A stretch of DNA of 64,000 bases, from positions 1 to 64,000 of the forward strand of contig CANSHD010000001.1 of assembly GCA_947646585.1 (NCBI GenBank). The letters run 5' to 3'. Under the pieces are notes generated by a model. That model worked only from the letters and a program-made list of their open reading frames with translations, made no database searches and had not been told where the DNA came from. The position numbers were made by a program, and so were the translations under genes. Positions within the stretch are counted from its first letter, which is position 1. Each line of letters opens with the position of its first letter. The stretch is from an uncultured Alphaproteobacteria bacterium. GTDB taxonomy: Bacteria > Pseudomonadota > Alphaproteobacteria > Rs-D84. Below, one piece after another: positions 28,852 to 40,144 of this stretch.

Positions 28852-30933
28852 TTATTTTGTCAGCTTTTTTATAACTTCGTCTGCAACATTAGACGGAACT
28901 TCGGCATAGTGCGACAATTCCATATACGGATTTGCACGACCCTGTGACAAAGAACGCAATGTCTTGACGTATCCGAACAGATTAGCCAGCGGCACGAAAG
29001 CCGAAATCAGCTGGTTGCCGAACTGGGTTTCAATACCGTTAATCTGACCGCGGCGACTGTTCAGGTCCCCGATGATGTCACCGACGTATTCTTCCGGCGT
29101 ATTTACCGAAAGCTTCATAATCGGTTCCAACAATTTTGGCGAGGCCTTTTTCATCGCTTCGCGGAAGCAGGCACGCGCCGCAATTTCAAAGCACAATACA
29201 TTGGAGTCGACTTCGTGATACTTACCATCTACCAATGTCGCCTTGAAATCCACAGTAGGATAGCCAATCAGAACACCTGTCTGCTGGGCTATCTTCAAAC
29301 CCTTTTCAACGCCGGGGATATATTCTTTCGGAATAGCACCACCAACAATCTTGTTTTCAAATTCATAGCCCTGGCCCGGTTCCAAAGGTTCGAATTCAAT
29401 CTTAACCTGGGCGTACTGACCGGAACCACCGGACTGCTTTTTATGGGTGTATTCTTCGGTAATCGGCTTGCGGAATGTTTCGCGGTATGCGATACGCGGC
29501 TCACCCACGGCAACGTCAACCTTGAATTCACGCAGCAGACGGTCAACCAGAATTTCCAGATGCAGTTCACCGACACCCGCCAGAATCGTCTGACCGGATT
29601 CTTCGTCAACAGATACGCGGAACGACGGATCTTCCTTCGCCAGCGCCTGCAGACCCAGGGACATCTTTTCAATGTCGGCCTTGGTTTTCGGCTCAACGGC
29701 AATGCTGATAACCGGCTCCGGAACGTGAATGTTTTCCAAGATAATCGGATTCGATTCGTCACACAGCGTATCACCGGTGATTGTCTCCTTCATACCGACC
29801 AATGTTACAATGTCACCGGCCGCCGCTTCTTTGATTTCCTCGCGGTTGTTCGCGTGCATCAACAACATACGGCCGACGCGTTCACGCTTGTCACGGTTGG
29901 AATTGTAAATGTATGAACCGGATGTCAGCTTACCGGAGTAAATACGAATGAACATCAGGTTTCCGACGAACGGATCGTTTGCAACCTTAAACGCCAATGC
30001 GCTGAACGGTTCATTAACGCTCGGGTGACGTTCGGCAACCGTTTCGCCGTCCATCTTTGTACCCTTAATCGCCGGAATGTCCAACGGGCTCGGCAGGTAA
30101 TCAACAATCGCGTCCAACAGCGGCTGAACACCCTTGTTCTTAAACGCGGAACCGCACATTACAGGAACAAAGTTCTGTGCAATCGTACCCTTGCGCAACA
30201 ATTTTTTGATTGTGTCATGATCCGGAGTTTTGCCTTCCATATAGGCTTCCATAACAGCGTCGTCCAAAGTCACAACTTCTTCAATCAGGCGGTTGTGCAG
30301 TTCTTCGGCCTTGGCTTTCAATTCTTCCGGAATTTCAATTGTAACCGGGTTGCTGCCGTTTTCATCTTCCCAAACGATGCCCTTCATTTCCAGAACGTCA
30401 ACAACGCCCTTGAAATCGGATTCCGCACCAATCGGGAAATTCAGAACCAGCGGATTTGCACCCAGACGTTCACGAATCATATCGACGCAACGGAAGAAGT
30501 TTCCGCCGATACGGTCCATCTTGTTGATAAAGCAGATACGCGGAACGTTGTAACGGTCGGCCTGGCGCCATACGGTTTCCGTCTGCGGCTGAACACCGGA
30601 CACGGATTCAAATACCGCAACCGCACCGTCCAACACGCGCAGGGAACGTTCCACTTCCATTGTAAAGTCAACGTGCCCCGGGGTATCAATCAAATTGATA
30701 CGATGGTCGCGCCAAAAGCAGGTTGTCGCGGCGGATGTAATCGTAATACCACGTTCCTGTTCCTGGGCCATCCAGTCCATTGTAGCTGCCCCGTCATGTA
30801 CTTCACCGATTTTATAGCTTTTACCGGTATAGAACAAAATACGTTCAGATGTTGTGGTTTTACCAGCGTCAATATGGGCCATAATGCCGATATTGCGGTA
30901 CATATGCAAAGGAGCGGTTTTTCCAACAGACAT
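28852..30933 (-). CDS. fusA: Elongation factor G
   Basis: [26 protein letters not shown]. Confidence 0.99.
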   Translation of the reverse strand: MSVGKTAPLHMYRNIGIMAHIDAGKTTTSERILFYTGKSYKIGEVHDGAATMDWMAQEQERGITITSAATTCFWRDHRINLIDTPGHVDFTMEVERSLRVLDGAVAVFESVSGVQPQTETVWRQADRYNVPRICFINKMDRIGGNFFRCVDMIRERLGANPLVLNFPIGAESDFKGVVDVLEMKGIVWEDENGSNPVTIEIPEELKAKAEELHNRLIEEVVTLDDAVMEAYMEGKTPDHDTIKKLLRKGTIAQNFVPVMCGSAFKNKGVQPLLDAIVDYLPSPLDIPAIKGTKMDGETVAERHPSVNEPFSALAFKVANDPFVGNLMFIRIYSGKLTSGSYIYNSNRDKRERVGRMLLMHANNREEIKEAAAGDIVTLVGMKETITGDTLCDESNPIILENIHVPEPVISIAVEPKTKADIEKMSLGLQALAKEDPSFRVSVDEESGQTILAGVGELHLEILVDRLLREFKVDVAVGEPRIAYRETFRKPITEEYTHKKQSGGSGQYAQVKIEFEPLEPGQGYEFENKIVGGAIPKEYIPGVEKGLKIAQQTGVLIGYPTVDFKATLVDGKYHEVDSNVLCFEIAARACFREAMKKASPKLLEPIMKLSVNTPEEYVGDIIGDLNSRRGQINGIETQFGNQLISAFVPLANLFGYVKTLRSLSQGRANPYMELSHYAEVPSNVADEVIKKLTK

Positions 30934-30972
30934 GTGTCTTTCCTTATTTTAAATTGTCTTTCTTTGTTTAAA

Positions 30973-31446
30973 TTACCAGCGGAAGTGGGCAAACGCCTTA
31001 TTCGCTTCGGCCATCTTATGCGTGTCAATCTTTTTCTTGAACGCGCCCCCCTGGCCGTTCAAAGCATCACGCAGTTCACCGAACAGACGGTCTTTCATTG
31101 CGCGTTCGCCGCGCTTGCGTGCGAACATAACACACCAGCGCAAAGCCAATGTCTGCTGACGCGCCGGGCGAACTTCAACCGGAACCTGATAAGTCGCACC
31201 GCCAACACGGCGACCTTTTACTTCAACGGACGGCTTCAACGCATCCACCGCTTCCAACAATGCGGCCAGTTCATCACCGTCTTTCGCGATTTTCTTCAGT
31301 TCGTCCATCGCACCGTAAACGATATTTTCGGCAACTTCTTTCTTGCCGTCCCACATAACAACGTTAATCAATTTTGCAACAACCAGATTATTATATTTGG
31401 AATCTGGCAGAATTTCTCGTTTCGCTGCGCCTTTACGTCTTGACAT
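30973..31446 (-). CDS. rpsG: 30S ribosomal protein S7
   Basis: [31 protein letters not shown]. Confidence 0.98.
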   Translation of the reverse strand: MSRRKGAAKREILPDSKYNNLVVAKLINVVMWDGKKEVAENIVYGAMDELKKIAKDGDELAALLEAVDALKPSVEVKGRRVGGATYQVPVEVRPARQQTLALRWCVMFARKRGERAMKDRLFGELRDALNGQGGAFKKKIDTHKMAEANKAFAHFRW

Positions 31447-31516
31447 TTTTGCTTTTCCTTTTTGTTCTTCACCCGTTTTCCGGATTACTCATGCAGCAAC
31501 GCCGCATGTTTGTTTT

Positions 31517-31888
31517 TTATTTCTTTACCTTTGCACCATACAAAGAACGACCCTGCTTGCGGCTATCAACACCCTTGGTATCCAAGACACCACGAATGAT
31601 GTGATATTTTACACCCGGCAAGTCCTTTACACGGCCACCGCGAATCATAACAACGCTATGCTCCTGCAGGTTGTGGCCTTCGCCCGGGATATATGCGGTC
31701 ACTTCGCGACCGTTCGCCAGCTTAACACGTGCAACCTTACGCTGCGCCGAGTTAGGTTTCTTAGGCGTGGTTGTATAAACGCGTGTGCAAACGCCACGCT
31801 TCTGCGGACACTCGACCATATCAGGCGCCGTGGATTTTACGACGACCTTCTTACGCGGTTTCCGAATCAGTTGGTTTACTGTTGGCAT
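31517..31888 (-). CDS. rpsL: 30S ribosomal protein S12
   Basis: [40 protein letters not shown]. Confidence 0.99.
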   Translation of the reverse strand: MPTVNQLIRKPRKKVVVKSTAPDMVECPQKRGVCTRVYTTTPKKPNSAQRKVARVKLANGREVTAYIPGEGHNLQEHSVVMIRGGRVKDLPGVKYHIIRGVLDTKGVDSRKQGRSLYGAKVKK

Positions 31889-32250
31889 TCAAAATCTCTT
31901 TGTTTTTCTTACACCTTTTTGTCCGCACAAAAACTGCCCGCCAGACTTATTTCACCAGGCATGCCCCGTGATTATAAATCCGTCAACCGCGCAGATTTCT
32001 GTGTTTTTTCTTTCCTTATTTACACGGAAAGTGAACATACTATAACCGCCCCCCCCGATATTGTCAAGAAAAATCTAGGAAAAAATAATAAAGGAATAAA
32101 TACAAAAGCCCCGAAATTTGGGGGATTTACCAATTACGGCAAAGACACAAAAAAGCATTTGGTACATGCAAAAAATTACACATTTTTTTTGTTTGTATAA
32201 AACACCCCCGACCGTCTTGGTCGGGGGCATATTTTATTCGGATGTTCCGA

Positions 32251-33027
32251 TTAGAACTGAATACCGAATGTGGCGCCAAAGCCGAAGCCATCGTCAACTT
32301 CCCAGTTGCCGGCACCGTTGTGGTCCATGTGCTTTGTGATATATGCACCGACGAACTTGTCAGCATCAAAGTTATAGTTCGCACCGAACTTGCCCGTCCA
32401 GTATCCTACATTGTCGGACCAGTTATCATAGTCGGCGTTGTATTCAACACCGGCAATCAGGTTCCAGTTCTGGTTCAACACCAGCTGGCCGTCCAAGCCA
32501 AAGCGCAGCATGTGGGCGCCTTCATCATCCCAGTTAAAGGATTCCGAATTGTAGTAGTCGAACGCCACATGACCGGCAACAGTCCAGCCCGCGGTGGCAT
32601 AGCCTGCGCGAACACCGGCCGTCCATTTGTATGCGGTGACGTCTTCGTCGAACCAAGAATCGTCATCGCCCCATGTGCCCAGCGACATTGCGTTATAAGA
32701 GCCGAAGATATCCCCCTTCCAGTTGCCCATGTCAATCGCACGAACATTCAAACCAACACCGATATGGTCCCAGGCACCGTTATCAAACCAATCCGATTCA
32801 GACGCAGACGTCGTAATATTCGCAGCCACACGGTCTGTCAAGCCATAGCCAAAGTTTTCTTCCAGAACAACACGGCTGGTGTTGCGGGAATCTGCCCCCA
32901 ATCCTGTTACACTATAAAACTGACCCGCCTCCGGACGATATAATGGATTATTATTAATAACATTCGCCGCATGCGCGCCGGATACCGCAAACACGGCCAG
33001 CAAAGAAGTTAAAGCTATTTTTTTCAT
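32251..33027 (-). CDS. Predicted outer-membrane beta-barrel protein
   Basis: Signal peptide, alternating aromatic/polar strands, C-terminal Phe (FGATFGIQF). Confidence 0.75.
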   Translation of the reverse strand: MKKIALTSLLAVFAVSGAHAANVINNNPLYRPEAGQFYSVTGLGADSRNTSRVVLEENFGYGLTDRVAANITTSASESDWFDNGAWDHIGVGLNVRAIDMGNWKGDIFGSYNAMSLGTWGDDDSWFDEDVTAYKWTAGVRAGYATAGWTVAGHVAFDYYNSESFNWDDEGAHMLRFGLDGQLVLNQNWNLIAGVEYNADYDNWSDNVGYWTGKFGANYNFDADKFVGAYITKHMDHNGAGNWEVDDGFGFGATFGIQF

Positions 33028-33294
33028 ACTCTATCCTTTTCTTTAGGTTAACAACTAGACACTCATTTCTAGTTCTTAAGAATATTTTACTATCCGCCCA
33101 AAGCCGCCCGCAAGGGAAAAGATTTTTGCAAAAGGTGCAAAAATATGCTATGCTCGCACGGTCGCGAATCGGAAATCATTCCCATAAAAACATATAAAAA
33201 ATCCCGAATTTCCGGGATTTTTTATTATTAACGCGCACCAAACATTATAATATCAAATCATTATGATTTTTAATGAATTTGCAGACACAAGCAC

Positions 33295-34302
33295 TTAATT
33301 TCTACTTTTTTTTATCTCGCGCCAGTCGGCGTGATGCTGCATATGCTGTTCATAGGATTTTGAAAAATGATGCCCCCCGCGCCCGTCGGCCACAAAGAAC
33401 AGATAGTTCGTATCCGCCGGCTTTAATACCGCACGGATTGCCGCCTGGCCCACATTTGCAATCGGCGCCGGCGGCAGACCTTTGTGCAAATACGTATTAT
33501 AAGGGCTTTCCGTTTTCAGATGCCCGCGCAGCAAAGGCTCGCCCTGCATGTCGCCCAGACCGTCGGTCAGCGCATAAACAACCGTCGGATCCGCCTGCAG
33601 ACGCATGTTCCGGCGCAGACGATTGACATAAACACTGGCCACAATCGGCATTTCATCCGCACGCGGCGTTTCTTTCTGAACGATAGAGGCCAATGTTATG
33701 ACATCATTCCACGACGCCAACGGCGACGGCGCAATACGCCCCGCCCTGCGCCATGCGTCATGTATGGCCTCCATCTTTTTGTGCGCCAAATCCAACAGCG
33801 CCAGCCGCGACGTCCCACGCGCCACACGGTATGTATCCGGGAAAATGTCGCCGTCCCGCAGATTGCACACGGCAATTTCACTGGGCCGGTCACATTCCAC
33901 CGCACCCGTCAGGCCCGGCGTCTGCAGCAACAGCTGCTTTATCTGGCGCACGGTCAAACCCTCCGGAATAACGACGGTTGTCGCCGCGACATCCCCCGTC
34001 GCCAGCATATGCGCCAGGCGCCACGCACTGGTCCCCGGTGTAAATTCATATTCGCCGCTTTGCACGCGCCCGCCCGATGCGCGAACACACATTTTAAATA
34101 CGGCCACGGAATCTATCGCCCCGCGCGCCGACAATTGCCGCGCGACATAAGATACGCTGGCCCCGCGCGGAACGGATATCACAATCGTTTCCTGCAACGG
34201 CGACCGAATGCCGATTACATATACAAACACGCTAAGCGCCGCAGCCAGCCCCAGCAAAAAACAAATTATAAATTTTTTTTGTTTAAAATTTCTGCGTTTC
34301 AT
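33295..34302 (-). CDS. mltG: Endolytic transglycosylase MltG (YceG-like)
   Basis: LASIVQKETPRADEMPIVASVYVNRLRRNMRLQADPTVVYAL; YNTYLHKGLPPAPIANVG. Confidence 0.93.
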   Translation of the reverse strand: MKRRNFKQKKFIICFLLGLAAALSVFVYVIGIRSPLQETIVISVPRGASVSYVARQLSARGAIDSVAVFKMCVRASGGRVQSGEYEFTPGTSAWRLAHMLATGDVAATTVVIPEGLTVRQIKQLLLQTPGLTGAVECDRPSEIAVCNLRDGDIFPDTYRVARGTSRLALLDLAHKKMEAIHDAWRRAGRIAPSPLASWNDVITLASIVQKETPRADEMPIVASVYVNRLRRNMRLQADPTVVYALTDGLGDMQGEPLLRGHLKTESPYNTYLHKGLPPAPIANVGQAAIRAVLKPADTNYLFFVADGRGGHHFSKSYEQHMQHHADWREIKKSRN

Positions 34303-34384
34303 AACCCGGGCATTATTGCAGATAAAAATAATTTTGCAAACGCTAATAAAAAACGCCCCGACTTGGGGACGTTTTTATTTAACC

Positions 34385-34461
34385 TGGTCGGAGTGACAGG
34401 ATTCGAACCTACGACCTCTGCGACCCGAACGCAGCGCTCTACCAGACTGAGCTACACTCCG
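34385..34461 (-). tRNA. tRNA-Pro (CGG anticodon), CCA encoded
   Basis: Reverse complement cggagtgtagctcagtctggtagagcgctgcgttcgggtcgcagaggtcgtaggttcgaatcctgtcactccgacca folds as a cloverleaf; anticodon loop ttCGGgt. Confidence 0.95.
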
Positions 34462-34580
34462 ATTACGGGCCGATTATGCACCTGTTTTTTATAAAATGCA
34501 ACTATTTTTATTATTATTTTCCACTTGTAATTATCATTTAATGCACCATATTTTATCCTGAGTATAAGTAAGGAATAAAT

Positions 34581-36260
34581 ATGTTTGCATTAAAATTTCT
34601 GTCAAAGATAAAATTCGACAGTTATCAAGACTATAAAGAGAACGCAATCCCAACCGTTCCCGACAATTTTAATTTCGCATACGACGTTATCGACGCGCTG
34701 GCCATCGAAAGCCCGGACAAAGTTGCGCTGATATGGAACGACGACAGCGGCCATAAAAAAACGTTCACTTTCCGCGATTTGGCGCGCGCATCGAACGCCG
34801 CGGCAAATTTCCTGGCGGGTCGCGGAATAAAGAAAGGCGACACGGTGCTGCTGTTTATGCGCCGGCGCTGGGAATACTGGATTTTAATGCTGGCCATGCA
34901 CAAGCTGGGGGCGATTCCAATTCCGTCAACGAATCAGTTAAAGGCCGAAGATATCAGATACCGCATCCAGACTGCGGACGTAAAAAATATCATCGCGTTT
35001 GACGACGGATATATCGTAAACGAGATAAAGAACGCCATCGGCGACGACGACATACAGCTGATACCGTGCGTCGACGTTGCCGCGGGAATCGAATCCTGCC
35101 CCACGACATTCACGCGCGTTCCGAATGAAACCGGCGACACTATGGTCCTGTATTTCACCAGTGGCACGACGGATTTGCCGAAAATGGTGGCGCATAACTT
35201 TGCGTATCCTTTGGGACATATAAACACCGCCATATTCTGGCAGCGCCTGCGCGACGGCGACATTCATTTCACATTGTCCGAATCGGGCTGGGCGAAATGC
35301 AGCTGGGGCAAAATGTACGGCCAGTGGCTGGCCGGGGCCGCCGTGTTTGTGTTTGACTTTTCAGGCCGCTTTACCGCGCACGACCTGCTGTCCGCGATTG
35401 CAGACAATCACGTGACGTCGTTCTGCGCGCCGCCGACGGTTTACAAAATGCTGTTGCATGCGGATTTAAGCAAATACGACCTGTCGGCATTGACCAAGGC
35501 CGATATCGCGGGCGAGGCATTAAATCCGGAGGTATATGAAAGATTCCTGCGCGCGACGGGAATAAAAATGCGCGAAGGATTCGGCCAGACCGAAACATGC
35601 GTCATGCTGTTCAACAACGAATGGATTGAGCCCAAGCCCGGCAGCATGGGCATGCCCGCCGCCGGCTGGGATGTGGAACTGCTCGACGAACGCGGCCGAC
35701 CCGTGCCCGACGGAACAGTCGGCGAAATATGCGTATGCTTAAAAGAGCATCGCCCGGTCGGTCTGTTCCAAGGCTATCATAAAAACGAAAAAATGACGGC
35801 GGCGGCATACCGCGACGGATATTATCACACCGGCGACGTGGCGTACCGCGATTCGGACGGATATTTCTGGTTCGTTGGCCGCAACGACGATTTGATAAAA
35901 AGCAGCGGTTACCGCATCAGCCCGTTCGAGGTCGAAAGCGTTCTGCTGGAACACCCGGCCGTACGCGAGGTTGCGGTTACCGGCATCCCGGACCCGGCAC
36001 GCGGCCAGGCGGTAAAGGCGACAATCGTGCTGAACAAATATTTCCAGCCCGGCGACGTATTGGTACGCCAGTTGCAGGACCATGTGCGCAGTCGCACCGC
36101 GGCGTACAAACACCCGCGCGTGATAGAGTTCGTGGACAGCCTGCCCATGACAATCAGCGGGAAAATCCGCCGCGCACTGATACGAACACTGGACAGCGCA
36201 AAGACCGCAATCGTGGAACCGGTAAAAGACACGCTTGGGATTAACAAGGAAGAAAAATAA
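34581..36260 (+). CDS. AMP-dependent acyl-CoA synthetase/ligase
   Basis: YFTSGTTDLPKMV; REGFGQTET; YHTGDVAYRDSDGYFWFVGRNDDLIKSSGYRI. Confidence 0.9.
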   Translation: MFALKFLSKIKFDSYQDYKENAIPTVPDNFNFAYDVIDALAIESPDKVALIWNDDSGHKKTFTFRDLARASNAAANFLAGRGIKKGDTVLLFMRRRWEYWILMLAMHKLGAIPIPSTNQLKAEDIRYRIQTADVKNIIAFDDGYIVNEIKNAIGDDDIQLIPCVDVAAGIESCPTTFTRVPNETGDTMVLYFTSGTTDLPKMVAHNFAYPLGHINTAIFWQRLRDGDIHFTLSESGWAKCSWGKMYGQWLAGAAVFVFDFSGRFTAHDLLSAIADNHVTSFCAPPTVYKMLLHADLSKYDLSALTKADIAGEALNPEVYERFLRATGIKMREGFGQTETCVMLFNNEWIEPKPGSMGMPAAGWDVELLDERGRPVPDGTVGEICVCLKEHRPVGLFQGYHKNEKMTAAAYRDGYYHTGDVAYRDSDGYFWFVGRNDDLIKSSGYRISPFEVESVLLEHPAVREVAVTGIPDPARGQAVKATIVLNKYFQPGDVLVRQLQDHVRSRTAAYKHPRVIEFVDSLPMTISGKIRRALIRTLDSAKTAIVEPVKDTLGINKEEK

Positions 36261-36284
36261 GACAACGGGGCATACGCCCCGTTT

Positions 36285-36758
36285 TTAATTATAATAACAC
36301 TTGCCGCCAGAAAATTCGAAACTGCCCGTGGCGTCGGAACCGCCGGTTATATAGCAGTCCGTCTCCTTTGTTGATGCGACCGCCGAGGTTCCGGGCGATG
36401 TGCACAAACTGCAATTTTTTCCCGTTCCATAATATCCCGCCTTGCATCTATATTCACAATAGGTACCTGCGCAACGGGTTTGATATGAAGATACAAAAAG
36501 TGTCCCCTGCGGCTTTCCCCAGCTTGTCATGCCTTTGCATTCATCGGCGCAGCCGATGGTTATCGGCGGGTCTATTGTGGGCGAACATAAATCATTGCAG
36601 CCGCTGGGGCATTTTAAACATGACTCCGCCGTAACGGTTTCATACATACCCGTTGACGAATTCATTCTGTAACAACATTGCACCTGCATGCCGCCCAGCG
36701 CACCGCCATTCCAACAACAGCCCGCAACAACCATCAATCCGACAAATTTCCTAAACAT
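36285..36758 (-). CDS. Small Cys-rich secreted protein (family member without the shared structured leader)
   Basis: Probable start MFRKFVGLMVVAGCC; C-terminal DCYITGG...GGKCYYN; exact start uncertain. Confidence 0.65.
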   Translation of the reverse strand: MFRKFVGLMVVAGCCWNGGALGGMQVQCCYRMNSSTGMYETVTAESCLKCPSGCNDLCSPTIDPPITIGCADECKGMTSWGKPQGTLFVSSYQTRCAGTYCEYRCKAGYYGTGKNCSLCTSPGTSAVASTKETDCYITGGSDATGSFEFSGGKCYYN

Positions 36759-36901
36759 AAAACCACCGTTTTTTTTCGGCGATTTTTTGAGTTGACTTGC
36801 GGCGGAAATCTGGGATAAAATTATAAAAAATAACAATATAGGAAAACGGTCCTTTTAAACAGGCACCGTTTTTTATTTATACTGGGTTGTTTATACTAAA
36901 C

Positions 36902-36930
36902 AAAAATCCCCCGAACGGGGGATTTTTATT
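36902..36930. terminator. Intrinsic terminator downstream of fabF
   Basis: aaaaatcccccgaacgggggatttttatt. Confidence 0.85.
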
Positions 36931-38179
36931 ACGAAACCTTTTTCAGAACCAAGCTGGCGTTTGTCCCACCAAATCCAAAACTATTGCTGATTGCAACGTC
37001 CAGTTTGCGCTTTTTCGCCTTGTTCGGCACCAGGTCGAAATCGCCAACCTCGTCAACAGGGTCGTCCAGATTGATTGTCGCCGGCGCCACACCGTCACGA
37101 ATCGCCAGCGCACAGAAAATCGCCTCTACCGCGCCGGCCGCACCCAACAGGTGCCCCGTCATAGATTTTGTCGAAGACATGGATACCGGCAGGTCGCCAA
37201 ACAGTTCTTTGACCGCCGTTAATTCGCCGATATCGCCCAGGCCCGTTGACGTACCATGCGCATTTATATAGTCAACATCAGCCGGCGTCAGCCCCGCGTC
37301 TTTCAACGCCGCCTTCATCGCGCGCAGACCGCCCTCGCCCCCTGCGGCCGGTGCGGTAATATGATACGCATCACCCGACATACCGTATCCGGCAACCTCA
37401 GCATAAATTTTTGCACCACGCGCCTTGGCATGTTCGTATTCCTCCAGAACAAGAATACCGGCGCCTTCGGCCATTATGAATCCGTCGCGTCCCTTGTCCC
37501 ACGGACGCGATGCCTTTTCCGGTTCGTCGTTGCGTGTGGACAGCGCCTTCATCGCGGAAAATCCCGCCACGCCGATTTTTCCGACCGCCGCCTCGGCACC
37601 GCCGGCCAGCATTATGTCGGCATCACCGTGCTGAATAAGACGCGCCGCTTCTCCAATTGAATGCGCCGCGGACGCACACGCCGTAACAACGGACAAATTC
37701 GGCCCCTTCAGTCCATAACGAATGGACACGTGGCCCGCCGTCATGTTGATGATGGATTTCGGGATAAAGAACGGGCTGATACGACGCGGACCACCGGTGT
37801 ACAATTCGACACAGTTGTCGTAAATCGTGTTCAGCCCCCCGATACCCATACCGATGGAAACACCGATGCGTTCCTTGTCGCCGGCATAGTCAATCAGACC
37901 TGCGTCACGCATCGCCTCGTCTGCGGCAACAACGCCATATACGATTCCCTTGTCCATCTTGCGCTGGTCGCGCGGTTCGACAACCGCATCCGGATTATAC
38001 TGCCCCGGTTCCGTACCGATAACCGGCAGACCCGCAATCTGGGACGCACAATCGGATGCATCAAACGTGTCGATTTTGCGCACGCCCGATTTGCCCGCCA
38101 AGATATTTTTCCACGCATGTTCAATCCCGGTTCCGACCGGCGATACGATACCCATGCCTGTTATGACGACTCTTCTCAT
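36929..38179 (-). CDS. fabF: Beta-ketoacyl-ACP synthase II
   Basis: MRRVVITGMGIVSPVG; TACASAAHSIGEA; NAHGTSTGLGD; NSFGFGGTNASLV. Confidence 0.97.
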   Translation of the reverse strand: MRRVVITGMGIVSPVGTGIEHAWKNILAGKSGVRKIDTFDASDCASQIAGLPVIGTEPGQYNPDAVVEPRDQRKMDKGIVYGVVAADEAMRDAGLIDYAGDKERIGVSIGMGIGGLNTIYDNCVELYTGGPRRISPFFIPKSIINMTAGHVSIRYGLKGPNLSVVTACASAAHSIGEAARLIQHGDADIMLAGGAEAAVGKIGVAGFSAMKALSTRNDEPEKASRPWDKGRDGFIMAEGAGILVLEEYEHAKARGAKIYAEVAGYGMSGDAYHITAPAAGGEGGLRAMKAALKDAGLTPADVDYINAHGTSTGLGDIGELTAVKELFGDLPVSMSSTKSMTGHLLGAAGAVEAIFCALAIRDGVAPATINLDDPVDEVGDFDLVPNKAKKRKLDVAISNSFGFGGTNASLVLKKVS

Positions 38180-38316
38180 TTTCTATATTCCTTTATACTT
38201 GTCTGTCTCTGGCCATATAATAAACCTTTGGCCGCCCAAAATACAGAAAAAAATCCGCCGGCAAAAATACATGCGCGACGGATTTGTTATCTCACGATAA
38301 GATACCCTGACAAAAA

Positions 38317-38550
38317 TTATTTTTTGTGGGCTTCGATGTATTTAACCGCATCGCCAACAGTGGCCAACTTCGCGGCTTCTTCGTCAGGAATTGTGATATC
38401 GAATTCTTTTTCAACTTCCATAACGAATTCAACAACGTCCAAAGAATCAGCACCCAAATCGTTCACAAACGCTGCTGTTTCGGTGACTTTTGCTTCGTCA
38501 ACGCCCAGCTTATCAGCTACGATTTTTTTTACTTTTTCAAAAGTTGTCAT
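38317..38550 (-). CDS. acpP: Acyl carrier protein
   Basis: [32 protein letters not shown]. Confidence 0.98.
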   Translation of the reverse strand: MTTFEKVKKIVADKLGVDEAKVTETAAFVNDLGADSLDVVEFVMEVEKEFDITIPDEEAAKLATVGDAVKYIEAHKK

Positions 38551-38677
38551 TTTTTTTCCTTTGTTTCAGTTAAATGTGTGGCCCTGCTTTGGGCGTGTCA
38601 TAACATAAAGCTATCATTTTATGCAATGGGTGTCAAGAAATTATAACAAACGATAACAAAACTTGACAAAAGGCAAT

Positions 38678-39685
38678 TTATATGTTTAGGCCGTTTATTT
38701 CATCAATCAGGTCATTCATATTTGCGCGCAAATCCTCGGTTCCGGACGCCCAAACCAAATGCCGCATCATGAATTTGTAAACATCGTCCATGGTCAGATT
38801 CGGAATCCCGGCGGCCGTCGCCGTGCGGCGCCATGCGACGCGCGGGTCTGTCAAACGCATACGCCCGCGCACGGAAAAGACCCAGTTACCGTCCTGGGGC
38901 AAATCCTGTAACAATACAACCGCCGCATCGGACAGCGGGCGCGCGCCCCACATGTAATGATTAAAATCCAAATCAGACCAGCGCATGGAAAACACCTGGC
39001 TCTTTGGTGCAAATCCGTATATCAGCATTAAAAACGCCGCACGCAACACCGGCGAAGGCTCGGCCTCTATCGCCGCAATCAGCCGCACCAGCCCCGATTT
39101 CGTCAGTGGGCGCACACGGCGCTTTTGCACGATTTTGTCCATCCCCGCCACCGGATTTTCTTTTGCATATCCGGTCTCGATTGCATATTTGAAAATGCTG
39201 TGCAGTAATTCCTGCATGCGGCGCGCAATCGCGGGCCCGTCAATGGCATCAATCACCCCGCGCACATCCGCAGCGGAAATGTCGCATACATTTTTATTCT
39301 GCAAATCACCCAGATGGCGTTTTATCGCGCGCTGCAGTTTTACCATGCCGTCCTCGGTCCGGCGGACGCGCGCGACCAGATACATATCCGTCACCCGGCC
39401 AAATGTAATTTTGCGACGGCGCGTACGCGGCTTTTGCGCGGCATTTTCCAAAACCGTTGCGACGGCGCCACGCGCCTGCTCTATATCGACGTCTGGATAG
39501 TTGCCGATTATTATGCGGCGGTCACGTCCGCCGACACGCTTGCGCACGAAAAAAGTTTTTGCACCGCGACTGGTCACGTACATGCGCAGACGCGGTTCAG
39601 AGATGTCCTGAACCACGTCAAAGCCACTGTTCGGCGCCGGCAGATTATCAAGAATATATGGATTAAAGAAAAACTGATGCGCCAC
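38678..39685 (-). CDS. Tyrosine-recombinase/phage-integrase-like protein with apparently degenerate catalytic motifs
   Basis: P4-type arrangement (RGAKTFFVRKRVGGRDRRIIIGNYPDVDIEQAR; core-binding region), but expected Box I Arg, HxxR and Tyr are not recognisable. Confidence 0.7.
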   Translation of the reverse strand: MAHQFFFNPYILDNLPAPNSGFDVVQDISEPRLRMYVTSRGAKTFFVRKRVGGRDRRIIIGNYPDVDIEQARGAVATVLENAAQKPRTRRRKITFGRVTDMYLVARVRRTEDGMVKLQRAIKRHLGDLQNKNVCDISAADVRGVIDAIDGPAIARRMQELLHSIFKYAIETGYAKENPVAGMDKIVQKRRVRPLTKSGLVRLIAAIEAEPSPVLRAAFLMLIYGFAPKSQVFSMRWSDLDFNHYMWGARPLSDAAVVLLQDLPQDGNWVFSVRGRMRLTDPRVAWRRTATAAGIPNLTMDDVYKFMMRHLVWASGTEDLRANMNDLIDEINGLNI

Positions 39686-39703
39686 GGCGTGCCCCCGTAC
39701 GTT

Positions 39704-40129
39704 TTATTTTGTTTTCGGTTTGCTGCCCCAGAAAGCGCGACGACGCGCGGACGCCGTTTCGTACTCCTTGGCCGCATTGGCATATTCACAGTTTGCCGCA
39801 TGACAAGGACAGTCTGCCTGGCCGCATTCCACAACTTCTTCATCCAACAAGTCACGGCCCTTAAAAAACGGACAATAAACGTTATACGGAACAATTGCCA
39901 CGGAACTGCCCGTCATATCATCCAGCCTGTTTAACTTCGGCACGTCAACCAGCTTTGTTTTTATGCATCTTCTTTCACGAGCCTCGCCGTTTTTGTCGCA
40001 AAACACGGTTATCTTGCCACGCAGCCGGTCCAGCTTGTGCCAGGCGCGCCCCGCCACACGGCGCAGTCTTTGATATTCTTTCCAGTCCGCCTTAAACGCA
40101 TTCCACTTTTGAACAATTGTCGCAAACAT
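39704..40129 (-). CDS. Hypothetical protein with C-terminal Cys cluster (CGQADCPCHAANC)
   Basis: 141-aa ORF, same strand as neighbours. Confidence 0.65.
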   Translation of the reverse strand: MFATIVQKWNAFKADWKEYQRLRRVAGRAWHKLDRLRGKITVFCDKNGEARERRCIKTKLVDVPKLNRLDDMTGSSVAIVPYNVYCPFFKGRDLLDEEVVECGQADCPCHAANCEYANAAKEYETASARRRAFWGSKPKTK

Positions 40130-40144
40130 GTTTTTTCCTTTTGC

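Noticed and set aside
25860-31443. Long plus-strand ORFs opposite rplD, rplC, tuf, fusA and rpsG (e.g. 25860..27146, 27329..28909, 30025..31443)
   Set aside because: Mirror frames of strongly conserved ribosomal/translation genes on the minus strand; compositional artefacts.
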